Shown one piece after another: positions 7,183 to 14,802 of a stretch of 33,055 bases of DNA. The notes beneath the pieces were generated by a model. The model worked only from the letters and a program-made list of their open reading frames with translations, did not search any database and was not told the origin of the DNA. The translations under genes and the position numbers were made by a program. The stretch comes from Bacteroidaceae bacterium (GTDB taxonomy: Bacteria > Bacteroidota > Bacteroidia > Bacteroidales > Bacteroidaceae), in NCBI GenBank assembly GCA_900769765.1, contig CAAGHW010000079.1, positions 1-33,055 of the forward strand, given 5' to 3'. The stretch's first letter is position 1. Each line of letters starts with the position of its first letter.

Positions 7183-8526
7183 TTATTCTACATAAATCAT
7201 CTTAAAATCAGAATGTACTCCTGAGAATGCAGAAGTTTTCACTCTCACTCCAAAAGGAATATATGCAACTTTCAGGTTAGGACATTTCTCTACAGCGCCG
7301 CCTTCAATTACAGAAGTCTCTTTCGGGAAGACAATCTCTTCAATGCCGTTATGTCCCGAGACTGTCTCTTTGCCGTAAGTAAGTCCCGACTCATAATTCT
7401 CAACAGCCTTGAGTTCGAGTCGTTTCAACTTCGCAGGGATGTATGCAGGACTGTTCTTGTTTATAGTCTTGTAAACATCAGTGGGTTTATAACCATCGGA
7501 ATAATACACAGCTCCGGCATTGCTTGAGAAACATTTGTTATCCGGGTCAACAGTAACATATTCCACATTTGGTGCCTTATCTTTCAACCCCATAACACCC
7601 TCGCCCAAAGAGGTGATATTCTCTCCGATATAGAGTTCACGCACATTAGAAGGAAGCTCTTCCAAAGGATTAAAGCATGTCACTCTAAAGCCCTCTACAC
7701 TATATGGAGTAACGAAGAAACTCTTGTCTGTCACCACCTTGGCAATATTCAGGAAACACTCGTTGAAATTCAACCAACAGTCATCCTCCTTGAAGACAAC
7801 GACATCCATACTTGTAGGTTCAAGCCACGTCTTATAGCTATCAATGCTTGACATAGCGAACTCGCCACTGTTTGTCGGGTCGCTCACATACCACACACCA
7901 TCACAGCATACATAATTCCAAGCATGTCCCAGACCTGAAAGCATGCCGTTATATATTCCGCTCTGCATATATCCGTTCACAACCATAGCCGGAATTCCCT
8001 GAGTACGCAACATTACATGCAACAGATTGGCATATCCTTGACAAATGGCACTTTTAGTTGTAAATACAGGATAAGGATCGTTGTTAACATATCCCTGCGC
8101 GTATTTAACATTGGTTCTTACCCAATCAAAACATTTTTTATATTTGCTATACTGACCATATACGCCTGCAACAAGATTATCAGTAAAAGCCTTTATCTCG
8201 TTATACTGTTCGTCGGTTATGACGATACGTCCCAAAGTATCGGTACATGCTGTTCCCACCTTTTCCAGCAACATCTTAACGCTTGCCGCAGGAGCAAGCT
8301 TGTCGAACTCAATGGAATTGTCGGCTTCGGGGAATTCAGGAACCTCAGGTGTTTCAGGAACTTCGGGAACGCTGAGAGGCTCAAATCCCATACTGCTGAT
8401 TTCGGTAATAAGAAATCTTACGACATTTCCATTCGTAAGGCGTATGTATATTGAATCAGCAACTTCTTGAGCCGATACCATCGCTACAGAAAGCGACAAA
8501 ATCAATATTGAAGTAATTCTTTTCAT
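7183..8526 (-). CDS. Secreted transglutaminase-like protein with BspA-like C-terminal repeats
   Basis: The 447-residue protein has a signal peptide (MKRITSILILSLSVAMVSAQ), a short N-terminal beta module (LTNGNVVRFLITEISSMGF) and a Pro/Glu linker (PEVPETPEVPEFPEAD, 54-69). It then has a transglutaminase-core domain with catalytic Cys162 (SAICQGYANLLHVML), His201 (GLGHAWNYV) and Asp216 (VSDPTNS). The C-terminal 180 residues have leucine-rich segments (LYIGENITSLGEGVMG, GIEEIVFPKETSVIEGG) like BspA-type LRR proteins. It probably acts outside the cytoplasm as a protease- or crosslinker-like enzyme. Its ATG overlaps the upstream stop by 4 nt, so translation is coupled. Confidence 0.8.
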   Translation of the reverse strand: MKRITSILILSLSVAMVSAQEVADSIYIRLTNGNVVRFLITEISSMGFEPLSVPEVPETPEVPEFPEADNSIEFDKLAPAASVKMLLEKVGTACTDTLGRIVITDEQYNEIKAFTDNLVAGVYGQYSKYKKCFDWVRTNVKYAQGYVNNDPYPVFTTKSAICQGYANLLHVMLRTQGIPAMVVNGYMQSGIYNGMLSGLGHAWNYVCCDGVWYVSDPTNSGEFAMSSIDSYKTWLEPTSMDVVVFKEDDCWLNFNECFLNIAKVVTDKSFFVTPYSVEGFRVTCFNPLEELPSNVRELYIGENITSLGEGVMGLKDKAPNVEYVTVDPDNKCFSSNAGAVYYSDGYKPTDVYKTINKNSPAYIPAKLKRLELKAVENYESGLTYGKETVSGHNGIEEIVFPKETSVIEGGAVEKCPNLKVAYIPFGVRVKTSAFSGVHSDFKMIYVE

Positions 8527-9008
8527 GATTTTATGAATTTAATTGTTGTTTCATAGTAATTTACAAGATATACACCCGAAGGCAATGCTTCGAGCAGCAA
8601 AGTGACACAGCCGTTCTCTCCGGCAACTTCCGACATCAGTACCTGACCGTTGACAGATAAGAGCTGCACCCTGCAACCGGGGAGCAGACCGCTGATATGG
8701 ACAGCGTCGCCTGTAAGTTCAAGATTCTCGCTTGCAACCTTTTCGTCAAGTCCCTCTACGTCCTCGATTCCGGTAGGAACCTCTGCTACAAATTCAAAAC
8801 GGTCAACAAGTGCACGTTTCATCGTAGCCTCATCCTTTTCAGAGACGATTTTCACCTCATCATTCTGGAATGTGATAAGCGGTTTCTCGGCCAAAAGGAA
8901 ATAGACCGACGTACCGTCTTTCATCATAACGCCCAGCACATCTTTTCCTTCTGCAAACATTGTCACAGAACAGAAAAAAAGCATCAACAGCAACAGTAGT
9001 TTTTTCAT
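8523..9008 (-). CDS. Secreted protein with T9SS type A-like C-terminal sorting domain
   Basis: The 161-residue protein has a signal peptide (MKKLLLLLMLFFCSVTMFAEG). A short N-terminal module (MKDGTSVYFLLAEKPLITF) resembles the one in the transglutaminase encoded just downstream. The C-terminal region (ISGLLPGCRVQLLSVNGQVL ... LPSGVYLVNYYETTIKFIKS) has the beta pattern and final Lys typical of type IX secretion sorting domains. Little sequence lies between the two modules, so it may be a small surface adaptor. It sits 24 nt after the RSH gene and overlaps the next gene by 4 nt. Confidence 0.65.
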   Translation of the reverse strand: MKKLLLLLMLFFCSVTMFAEGKDVLGVMMKDGTSVYFLLAEKPLITFQNDEVKIVSEKDEATMKRALVDRFEFVAEVPTGIEDVEGLDEKVASENLELTGDAVHISGLLPGCRVQLLSVNGQVLMSEVAGENGCVTLLLEALPSGVYLVNYYETTIKFIKS

Positions 9009-9032
9009 AAATATTATTTTATAGGATTTTTA

Positions 9033-10901
9033 TTACTCGACACTTTGTTTTACCTCCTCTACACCATCAATCTGCGAGATGTTGGTTATCACCTCCTGCA
9101 GCTCTGCCGAAGAGTGTACAAGGAATTCCATAGAGCAATAGCCGATAGAATCCTTACTGTCGGTAGAGATACGTGTCAACGACAGTTGTAGTTTGTTCGT
9201 TATACAATCGATAAGATCGACAAGCAAATGATAACGGTCTATCACCACAATATCGATTTTCACAGGATAGAGGAACTCGCGGTCTTCCTCAAAATTCACG
9301 GCAATGATATCATCACCATGCTGCGAGGCAAGACGTATGGCAGTCTTGCAATCGCGACGGTGGATAGAGATGGAACCGTCGGGATTCTTGAAGCCGATAA
9401 CCTCATCGCCAGGAAGAGGACGGCAGTTCTCACAACGCTCATACGGCAATTGACGCTGCTTGTTGAGGAAATTGTTTATACGTGTCTTGGCCTTGTATGT
9501 CGAGACAGCCGACAACCAGTCCTTTTTAGGAACGACATTGTCATTACAGCCAATCTCCACTACATCGCCACGTTCAAGTTCGGTCTTTACCGATGAGAGG
9601 ACTCCGTTGATACGTGCATATTGGGCATGCAGACCAAGTTCGCTATGTATCTCGAAAGCGAAGTCGAGCGCAGTAGCACCCTTTGGCAGGATTACCCCCT
9701 TACCCTCGGGGGTATAGGCAATTATATCATCGTTGTAGAACGAAGAGGTAACACCTTCCATATATTCGACCTCCTTACCGCGTGTAGCCATCTCCTGAAG
9801 CACATGCTTGAATTTCTCGAGCCAATTGGTAATTGTCGTTTCCGTACTTTCTGCAATACATCCGAACTGCGACTTGCGGATCATACGTTCCGATGATATA
9901 TGCACCTCTTCCCAAGTACCTTGCGGATTAAGCAACTTCACATGATAGCTCTGATAGCCGTTCTCTTTAGGAGAATCGATGAAGTTGGCTACACTGCCCG
10001 GTTTCTCCTTGAAACGGTCGGTAAGAATCGAGTATATCTTCAGACTCATGTCCTTCTCGGAATAGTCGTGGGTATTGGGATATATAATCCTTATATAATA
10101 TTTACCCTCGACATGCTTGAAGTCACATCCCGAGCTATGCATCTTGCGCCATGCGCTGTAAGGGCCACGCGAATATAGTTCGGTACGCGCCATGAAAATA
10201 TCATTGTTCTCGAGCAGGCGTTCTATCTCGAACATGAACGACTTCAACCCCGGTTCGCGTTCCTTCATCTCCTTTTCGAGTTCGCTCTCCAGGAAAGCAT
10301 AATCTCTTGGACAACGATAACGGAACGACAGATTTTCCATCTCACGTTTGATATAATAGAGTCCCAAACGATGGGCAAGCGGAGCATAGAAATAATCGGT
10401 TTCTCCTGCTATCTTCATCTGTTTGTCGGGACGCATACTGTTCAGGGTACGCATATTATGCAGACGGTCCGAGAGCTTTATAAGGAGAGCGCGGATATCA
10501 TAATGCAGCGAGTTGAGCATCTGCTTGTAGTTGTCAATCTGACTCGAAGAGTTTGATGCGACCTTCTTTTTCTTCTTTGTCACGACATCGACAAGAAATG
10601 CCACATCGTCACCAAAACGCTGTCGTATATCCTCTATCGTATAATTGGTATCCTCCACCACATCGTGCAAAAATGCAGCAATAATTGGGTTTGCTCCCAA
10701 GCGCAACTCCTCTGCAACAATCTTTGCAACAGCGACAGGATGCATTATATATGGCTCGCCCGACTTGCGACGTTGCTCCTTATGTGCTTCGCGTGCAAGA
10801 GCGTAGGCATCCGCTATGCGGGTAATGTCTTCGGCCGACAGACGACGCGTCAATCGCTCGAGCAACCCTTCAACCTCTTTGTCTATTTTCTGATATTCCA
10901 T
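9033..10901 (-). CDS. RSH-family (p)ppGpp hydrolase/synthetase homologue, probably hydrolase-only (SpoT-like)
   Basis: The 622-residue protein has an HD hydrolase domain with intact motifs: YIMHPVAVAKI (H54), FLHDVVEDT (HD 79-80) and KLSDRLHNMRTL (D145, N149). The synthetase region keeps NGYQSYH (314-320) but has YSRGPYSAWRKM in place of the usual GRxKHxYSIxxKM, and EGKYYIRII in place of the Asp-containing DLxAIRII. TGS (about 385-450), a CxxCxPxPGD zinc-type segment (490-518) and ACT (about 548-622) follow. The expected role is (p)ppGpp breakdown in the stringent response. ATG 10901 is preferred over an upstream TTG at 10925. The gene probably leads the minus-strand run toward 7183. Confidence 0.88.
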   Translation of the reverse strand: MEYQKIDKEVEGLLERLTRRLSAEDITRIADAYALAREAHKEQRRKSGEPYIMHPVAVAKIVAEELRLGANPIIAAFLHDVVEDTNYTIEDIRQRFGDDVAFLVDVVTKKKKKVASNSSSQIDNYKQMLNSLHYDIRALLIKLSDRLHNMRTLNSMRPDKQMKIAGETDYFYAPLAHRLGLYYIKREMENLSFRYRCPRDYAFLESELEKEMKEREPGLKSFMFEIERLLENNDIFMARTELYSRGPYSAWRKMHSSGCDFKHVEGKYYIRIIYPNTHDYSEKDMSLKIYSILTDRFKEKPGSVANFIDSPKENGYQSYHVKLLNPQGTWEEVHISSERMIRKSQFGCIAESTETTITNWLEKFKHVLQEMATRGKEVEYMEGVTSSFYNDDIIAYTPEGKGVILPKGATALDFAFEIHSELGLHAQYARINGVLSSVKTELERGDVVEIGCNDNVVPKKDWLSAVSTYKAKTRINNFLNKQRQLPYERCENCRPLPGDEVIGFKNPDGSISIHRRDCKTAIRLASQHGDDIIAVNFEEDREFLYPVKIDIVVIDRYHLLVDLIDCITNKLQLSLTRISTDSKDSIGYCSMEFLVHSSAELQEVITNISQIDGVEEVKQSVE

Positions 10902-11097
10902 GACTCTTTCAATGATTATGGACAATTTTCCCTCATAAAGCGCAAAATTGATAAAAAAACAGAAAAAGCAAAATAAAAATCACATTTTTTATTACATAAT
11001 AATATAAAAAAAGATATAACGAATCATAAAAAACGATATCGCACGAAATTCAATTCAAATATTTGTATTTGTTGGCTTAAAATTCATCATTATTTAG

Positions 11098-11105
11098 TAT
11101 CTTCG
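11098..11105 (+). promoter_or_regulatory. Probable pheS -7 box TATCTTCG
   Basis: TATCTTCG lies 42 nt before the pheS ATG and matches the Bacteroidetes -7 consensus with one change. A TTTGTTGG stretch at 11068-11075 could supply the -33 element, but its spacing (22-26 bp) is longer than ideal. The rest of 10926-11147 is AT-rich with no gene. Confidence 0.5.
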
Positions 11106-11147
11106 CGAGATAAATATTGTAAAAACGGAATACAAACAACAACAGAT

Positions 11148-12167
11148 ATGATAGAACAGATAAACAGCCTGTTTGAAGAGATTAAAGGCACTACAGCCTC
11201 AAACGCCGAAGAGCTTGAAGCACTCCGCTTGAAATATTTGAGCAAGAAAGGTATCATCAACGCCCTCATGGCACAGTTCCGCGAAGTTCCCGCAGAGCAG
11301 AAGAGAGAGGTAGGCGTTAAGCTGAACGAGCTAAAGAATGCCATTCAGGAGCAGTTCAACACTCTTAAAGAGCAGATAGAGAACAAAGAAGAGGAGCAAT
11401 GCGAGATTGACCTCACACGTCCGTCATACCCCACAGTACTCGGCACACGCCATCCCCTTTCAATTGTCAAGAACGAGATTGTAGATATTTTCGCACGTTT
11501 GGGATTCTCAATCGCCAACGGAGTGGAAGTTGAAGACGACTGGCACGTATTCTCATCGATGAACTTTGCCGAAGACCATCCCGCACGCGACATGCAGGAC
11601 ACATTCTTCATCGAAGCTCATCCCGATATTATTCTTCGCACACACACAAGCAGCGTGCAGAGCCGCGTAATGGAGACAAGCCAGCCCCCTATCCGCATCA
11701 TCGCTCCGGGACGTGTTTACCGCAACGAAGCTATCAGCTACCGCGCACACTGTTTCTTCCACCAGCTCGAAGGTCTTTACATAGACAAGAACGTATCGTT
11801 CACCGACCTGAAGCAGGTGCTTCTGTTGTTCGCACAGGAGATGTTCGGCAAAGACACCAAGATACGCCTTCGTCCGTCATACTTCCCATTTACAGAGCCA
11901 AGTGCCGAGATGGACATAAGCTGCAACATCTGTGGCGGTAAAGGATGTCCGTTCTGCAAGAACACCGGTTGGGTCGAGATTTTGGGTTGCGGTATGGTTG
12001 ACCCCAACGTCCTCGAACTCTGTGGCATCGACAGCAAGGAGTATTCAGGCTATGCATTCGGTATGGGTATCGAGCGTATCACCAACCTGAAATATCAGGT
12101 AAAAGACCTTCGTCTGTTCAGCGAAAACGACGTACGTTTCCTTAAGCTGTTCGAAAGCGCGAACTAA
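11148..12167 (+). CDS. pheS: Phenylalanyl-tRNA synthetase alpha subunit
   Basis: The 339-residue protein has an N-terminal coiled coil (about 1-85) and the class II core. Recognisable segments are HPLSIVKNEIVDIFARLGF, FFIEAHPDIILRTHTSSVQ, the motif 2 region RIIAPGRVYRNEAISYRAH, and motif 3 GYAFGMGIERITNLKY. Length and order match PheS. It charges tRNA-Phe together with PheT, which is not in this window. The phosphatase gene starts 8 nt after the stop, so the two are cotranscribed. Confidence 0.97.
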   Translation: MIEQINSLFEEIKGTTASNAEELEALRLKYLSKKGIINALMAQFREVPAEQKREVGVKLNELKNAIQEQFNTLKEQIENKEEEQCEIDLTRPSYPTVLGTRHPLSIVKNEIVDIFARLGFSIANGVEVEDDWHVFSSMNFAEDHPARDMQDTFFIEAHPDIILRTHTSSVQSRVMETSQPPIRIIAPGRVYRNEAISYRAHCFFHQLEGLYIDKNVSFTDLKQVLLLFAQEMFGKDTKIRLRPSYFPFTEPSAEMDISCNICGGKGCPFCKNTGWVEILGCGMVDPNVLELCGIDSKEYSGYAFGMGIERITNLKYQVKDLRLFSENDVRFLKLFESAN

Positions 12168-12175
12168 AAAAGACT

Positions 12176-12676
12176 ATGGCAACAACCATATACATGACTC
12201 GCCACGGCGAGACAATAGAAAACTCAAAGGGATTGTTCCAGGGACAGACACCCGGACACCTCTCGGAGCTCGGCATTGAACAAGCGCACTCATTGCGTCC
12301 AAGAGTAGCAGAACTTGAATTCGACGTTGTTCTTTGCAGCGACCTCAAACGCTGCCTCGACACCGCCAAGATTGCTCTCGAAGGCATTGAATGCACCTTC
12401 ATCAAAGAGCCGCTGCTACGCGAGCGCGACCTCGGCAACCTTGCCGGAACACCCATAAAGGGAGCGACACTCAACGAGACGGTCGAAACGGAAGAGTCCA
12501 TGAAAGAACGGGCACACAAGTTCATCGACAAGGTGCGCAGGGAATATCCCGACAAAAAAATTCTCGCTTTCAGCCACGGTTTCTTCTGCCGTATAATGGA
12601 AGCCGAGATAAAGGGCGTAACCCACCGCGATGTAACGCTGTTCGACAACTGCGAGATAAGGGAGTTTATAGTATAA
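12176..12676 (+). CDS. Histidine phosphatase family protein (phosphoglycerate mutase-like)
   Basis: The 166-residue protein has TRHGET at the start (catalytic His10), E83 in the LRERDLG segment and FSHGFF (His134), the two-histidine phosphatase pattern. Length fits small single-domain branch members rather than glycolytic mutase. Substrates of such proteins include sugar phosphates, nucleotides and cobamide intermediates, and none can be assigned here. It follows pheS by 8 nt and is closed by a hairpin terminator. Confidence 0.9.
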   Translation: MATTIYMTRHGETIENSKGLFQGQTPGHLSELGIEQAHSLRPRVAELEFDVVLCSDLKRCLDTAKIALEGIECTFIKEPLLRERDLGNLAGTPIKGATLNETVETEESMKERAHKFIDKVRREYPDKKILAFSHGFFCRIMEAEIKGVTHRDVTLFDNCEIREFIV

Positions 12677-12680
12677 AGAG

Positions 12681-12715
12681 ACAGTTTTCCGCCAATTTTG
12701 CGGAAAACTGTTTTT
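12681..12715 (+). terminator. Rho-independent terminator after pheS-phosphatase
   Basis: Twelve-base arms at 12681-12692 and 12700-12711 with a 7-nt loop are followed by a T run on the plus strand. The hairpin lies just before nth (ATG 12735), so nth is probably transcribed separately or by readthrough. Confidence 0.85.
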
Positions 12716-12734
12716 GCTTTCAACACAAAGCTAC

Positions 12735-13388
12735 ATGAAGAAATCCGAACTATATAAAAAAGCGATAGAATACTTCGAAGAGGCCATTCCCATTGCCGAG
12801 ACAGAATTGAACTACACCAATGCGTTCGATCTGCTGGTGGCAGTCATATTGTCGGCACAATGCACCGACAAGAGGGTGAACATGGTCACCCCCGACCTTA
12901 TCGCACGCTACCCGACAGCCGAAGAGATGGCCGATGCACACCCCGATGAGATATACAACTACATTAAAAGCGTATCGTACCCCAACAACAAGGCAAAACA
13001 CCTTGTAGGAATGGCGCAGAAGCTATGCAGCGATTTTGGAGGCGAAGTTCCCGACACACTCGAAGAGCTGACAACCCTACCGGGCGTAGGACGCAAGACT
13101 GCCAATGTAATCCTTTCCGTTGTCTGGGACAAGAGCGCGATGGCTGTCGACACACACGTATTCCGTGTGAGCCACCGCATAGGACTTGTCCCGAAGCGAT
13201 GCACCACCCCTTACAGCGTGGAGATGGAACTGATGAAACACCTGCCCGACGACATTGTACCCAAAGCACACCATTGGCTCATACTGCACGGCAGATATGT
13301 ATGCAAGGCAAGAAATCCCGAATGCAGCAAATGTGGTTTGACAAGCATTTGCCGCAATTATCAAAAAAAAGCATCTACTGCCCGATAA
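12735..13388 (+). CDS. nth: Endonuclease III (DNA glycosylase/AP lyase)
   Basis: The 217-residue protein has the helix-hairpin-helix LPGVGRKTANVIL with catalytic Lys121, Asp139 in VDTHVFRVSHRIGL, and a C-terminal iron-sulfur loop C190-x6-C197-x2-C200-x5-C206 that fits the classic spacing exactly. It removes oxidised pyrimidines from DNA in base excision repair. ATG 12735 is chosen over an upstream alternative start at 12714 because the latter lies in the terminator T tract. Confidence 0.96.
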   Translation: MKKSELYKKAIEYFEEAIPIAETELNYTNAFDLLVAVILSAQCTDKRVNMVTPDLIARYPTAEEMADAHPDEIYNYIKSVSYPNNKAKHLVGMAQKLCSDFGGEVPDTLEELTTLPGVGRKTANVILSVVWDKSAMAVDTHVFRVSHRIGLVPKRCTTPYSVEMELMKHLPDDIVPKAHHWLILHGRYVCKARNPECSKCGLTSICRNYQKKASTAR

Positions 13389-13425
13389 TTATTTTAAAAA
13401 GAGAGCTTTTTTTATTGAAATTTCG

Positions 13426-13433
13426 TATCTTCG
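13426..13433 (+). promoter_or_regulatory. Probable pgk -7 box TATCTTCG
   Basis: TATCTTCG lies 49 nt before the pgk ATG, in the 94-bp AT-rich gap after nth. No convincing TTTG -33 element is seen at the ideal distance. Confidence 0.5.
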
Positions 13434-13482
13434 CAGTAATTTACTTAAGAACTATTATTATTAACTCAATAAATTTTCAATC

Positions 13483-14733
13483 ATGACAATTGACAATTTC
13501 CAGTTTGCCGGTAAAAAGGCAATCGTTCGTGTTGATTTCAATGTACCCTTGAACGAAGAGGGTAAAATCACAGACGACACACGTATCCGCGGTGCTCTTC
13601 CTACATTGAAGAAGGTACTTGCTGACGGTGGTGCTCTCATCATCATGTCACACATGGGCAAGCCAAAGGGTAAGGTTAATGCAAAGTACTCTTTGAGCCA
13701 GATTGTTGACGCTGTTTCTGAGAAGTTGGGTGTTGCTGTTCAGTTCGCTCCCGACTGTGCAAAGGCTGCCGAGGCTGCCGCTGCTCTCAAGCCAGGCGAA
13801 GTATTGATGCTCGAGAACCTCCGTTTCTATCCCGAGGAGGAGGGCAAGCCTGTAGGTATCGATAAGGAAGACCCTGCATACAACGATGCAAAGAAGGCAA
13901 TGAAGGAGTCACAGAAGGAGTTCTCAAAGACACTTGCTTCATACGCTGACTGTTACATCAACGACGCATTCGGTACAGCTCACCGTCGTCACGCATCTAC
14001 AGCTGTTATCGCAGACTACTTCGATGCCGACAACAAGATGCTCGGTTACTTGATGGAGAAAGAGGTTCAGGCTGTTGACAACATCCTCAAAGACATCAAG
14101 CGTCCTTTCACCGCTATCATGGGTGGTTCTAAGGTTTCAACAAAGATTGGTATCATCGAGAACTTGATGGACAAGGTTGACAACCTTATCCTCTGCGGTG
14201 GTATGACATATACATTCGCTAAGGCACAGGGTGGCGAGATTGGCCGTTCAATCGTTGAGGACGACAAGCTCGACCTTGCTTTGAGCATCATAGAGCAGGC
14301 TAAGGCAAAGGGTGTAAACCTTGTTCTTGCACAGGACTGTGTTGCTGCCGATGATTTCTCTAACGACGCAAACACACAGGTATGCCCAGCAAAGGCTATC
14401 CCAGCAGGTTGGGAAGGCTTGGATGCAGGTCCTGAGGCTCAGAAGGCATTCGCAGCTGCAATCGTTGACGCAAAGACAATCCTTTGGAACGGCCCTGCAG
14501 GTGTGTTCGAGTTCGACAACTTCACAGCCGGTTCACGTGCTATCGCAGAAGCTATCGGCAAGGCTACAGCAAACGGAGCATTCTCACTCATCGGTGGTGG
14601 TGACTCTGTAGCTTGCATCAACAAGTTCGGTATGGCAGACCAAGTATCATACATCTCAACAGGTGGTGGTGCTCTTCTCGAGGCTATCGAGGGTAAGGTT
14701 CTCCCGGGCGTTGCTGCAATCAAGGGTGAATAA
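13483..14733 (+). CDS. pgk: Phosphoglycerate kinase
   Basis: The 416-residue protein has VRVDFNVPLNEEGKITDDTR, the substrate loop SHMGKPKG, a hinge region near MGGSKVSTKIGIIENLM and the nucleotide loop GGGDSVACINKFG. Order and length match Pgk, which transfers phosphate from 1,3-bisphosphoglycerate to ADP in glycolysis. Codons are enriched in GGT, GCT, AAG and GTT compared with neighbours such as nth, as expected of a highly expressed gene. It is monocistronic, bounded by its own promoter-like box and a hairpin. Confidence 0.98.
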   Translation: MTIDNFQFAGKKAIVRVDFNVPLNEEGKITDDTRIRGALPTLKKVLADGGALIIMSHMGKPKGKVNAKYSLSQIVDAVSEKLGVAVQFAPDCAKAAEAAAALKPGEVLMLENLRFYPEEEGKPVGIDKEDPAYNDAKKAMKESQKEFSKTLASYADCYINDAFGTAHRRHASTAVIADYFDADNKMLGYLMEKEVQAVDNILKDIKRPFTAIMGGSKVSTKIGIIENLMDKVDNLILCGGMTYTFAKAQGGEIGRSIVEDDKLDLALSIIEQAKAKGVNLVLAQDCVAADDFSNDANTQVCPAKAIPAGWEGLDAGPEAQKAFAAAIVDAKTILWNGPAGVFEFDNFTAGSRAIAEAIGKATANGAFSLIGGGDSVACINKFGMADQVSYISTGGGALLEAIEGKVLPGVAAIKGE

Positions 14734-14758
14734 TAACAACCCACATCAATAACTTCAT

Positions 14759-14784
14759 AAACAGCGTGGGACTCCACGCTGTTT
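14759..14784 (+). terminator. Hairpin after pgk
   Basis: Eleven-base arms at 14759-14769 and 14774-14784 flank a GACT loop. It lies 25 nt after the pgk stop. The next gene's first in-frame ATG (14785) abuts the stem, so the later ATG (14803) is the likelier start. Confidence 0.75.
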
Positions 14785-14802
14785 ATGTTTATAAAAAGCA
14801 AT

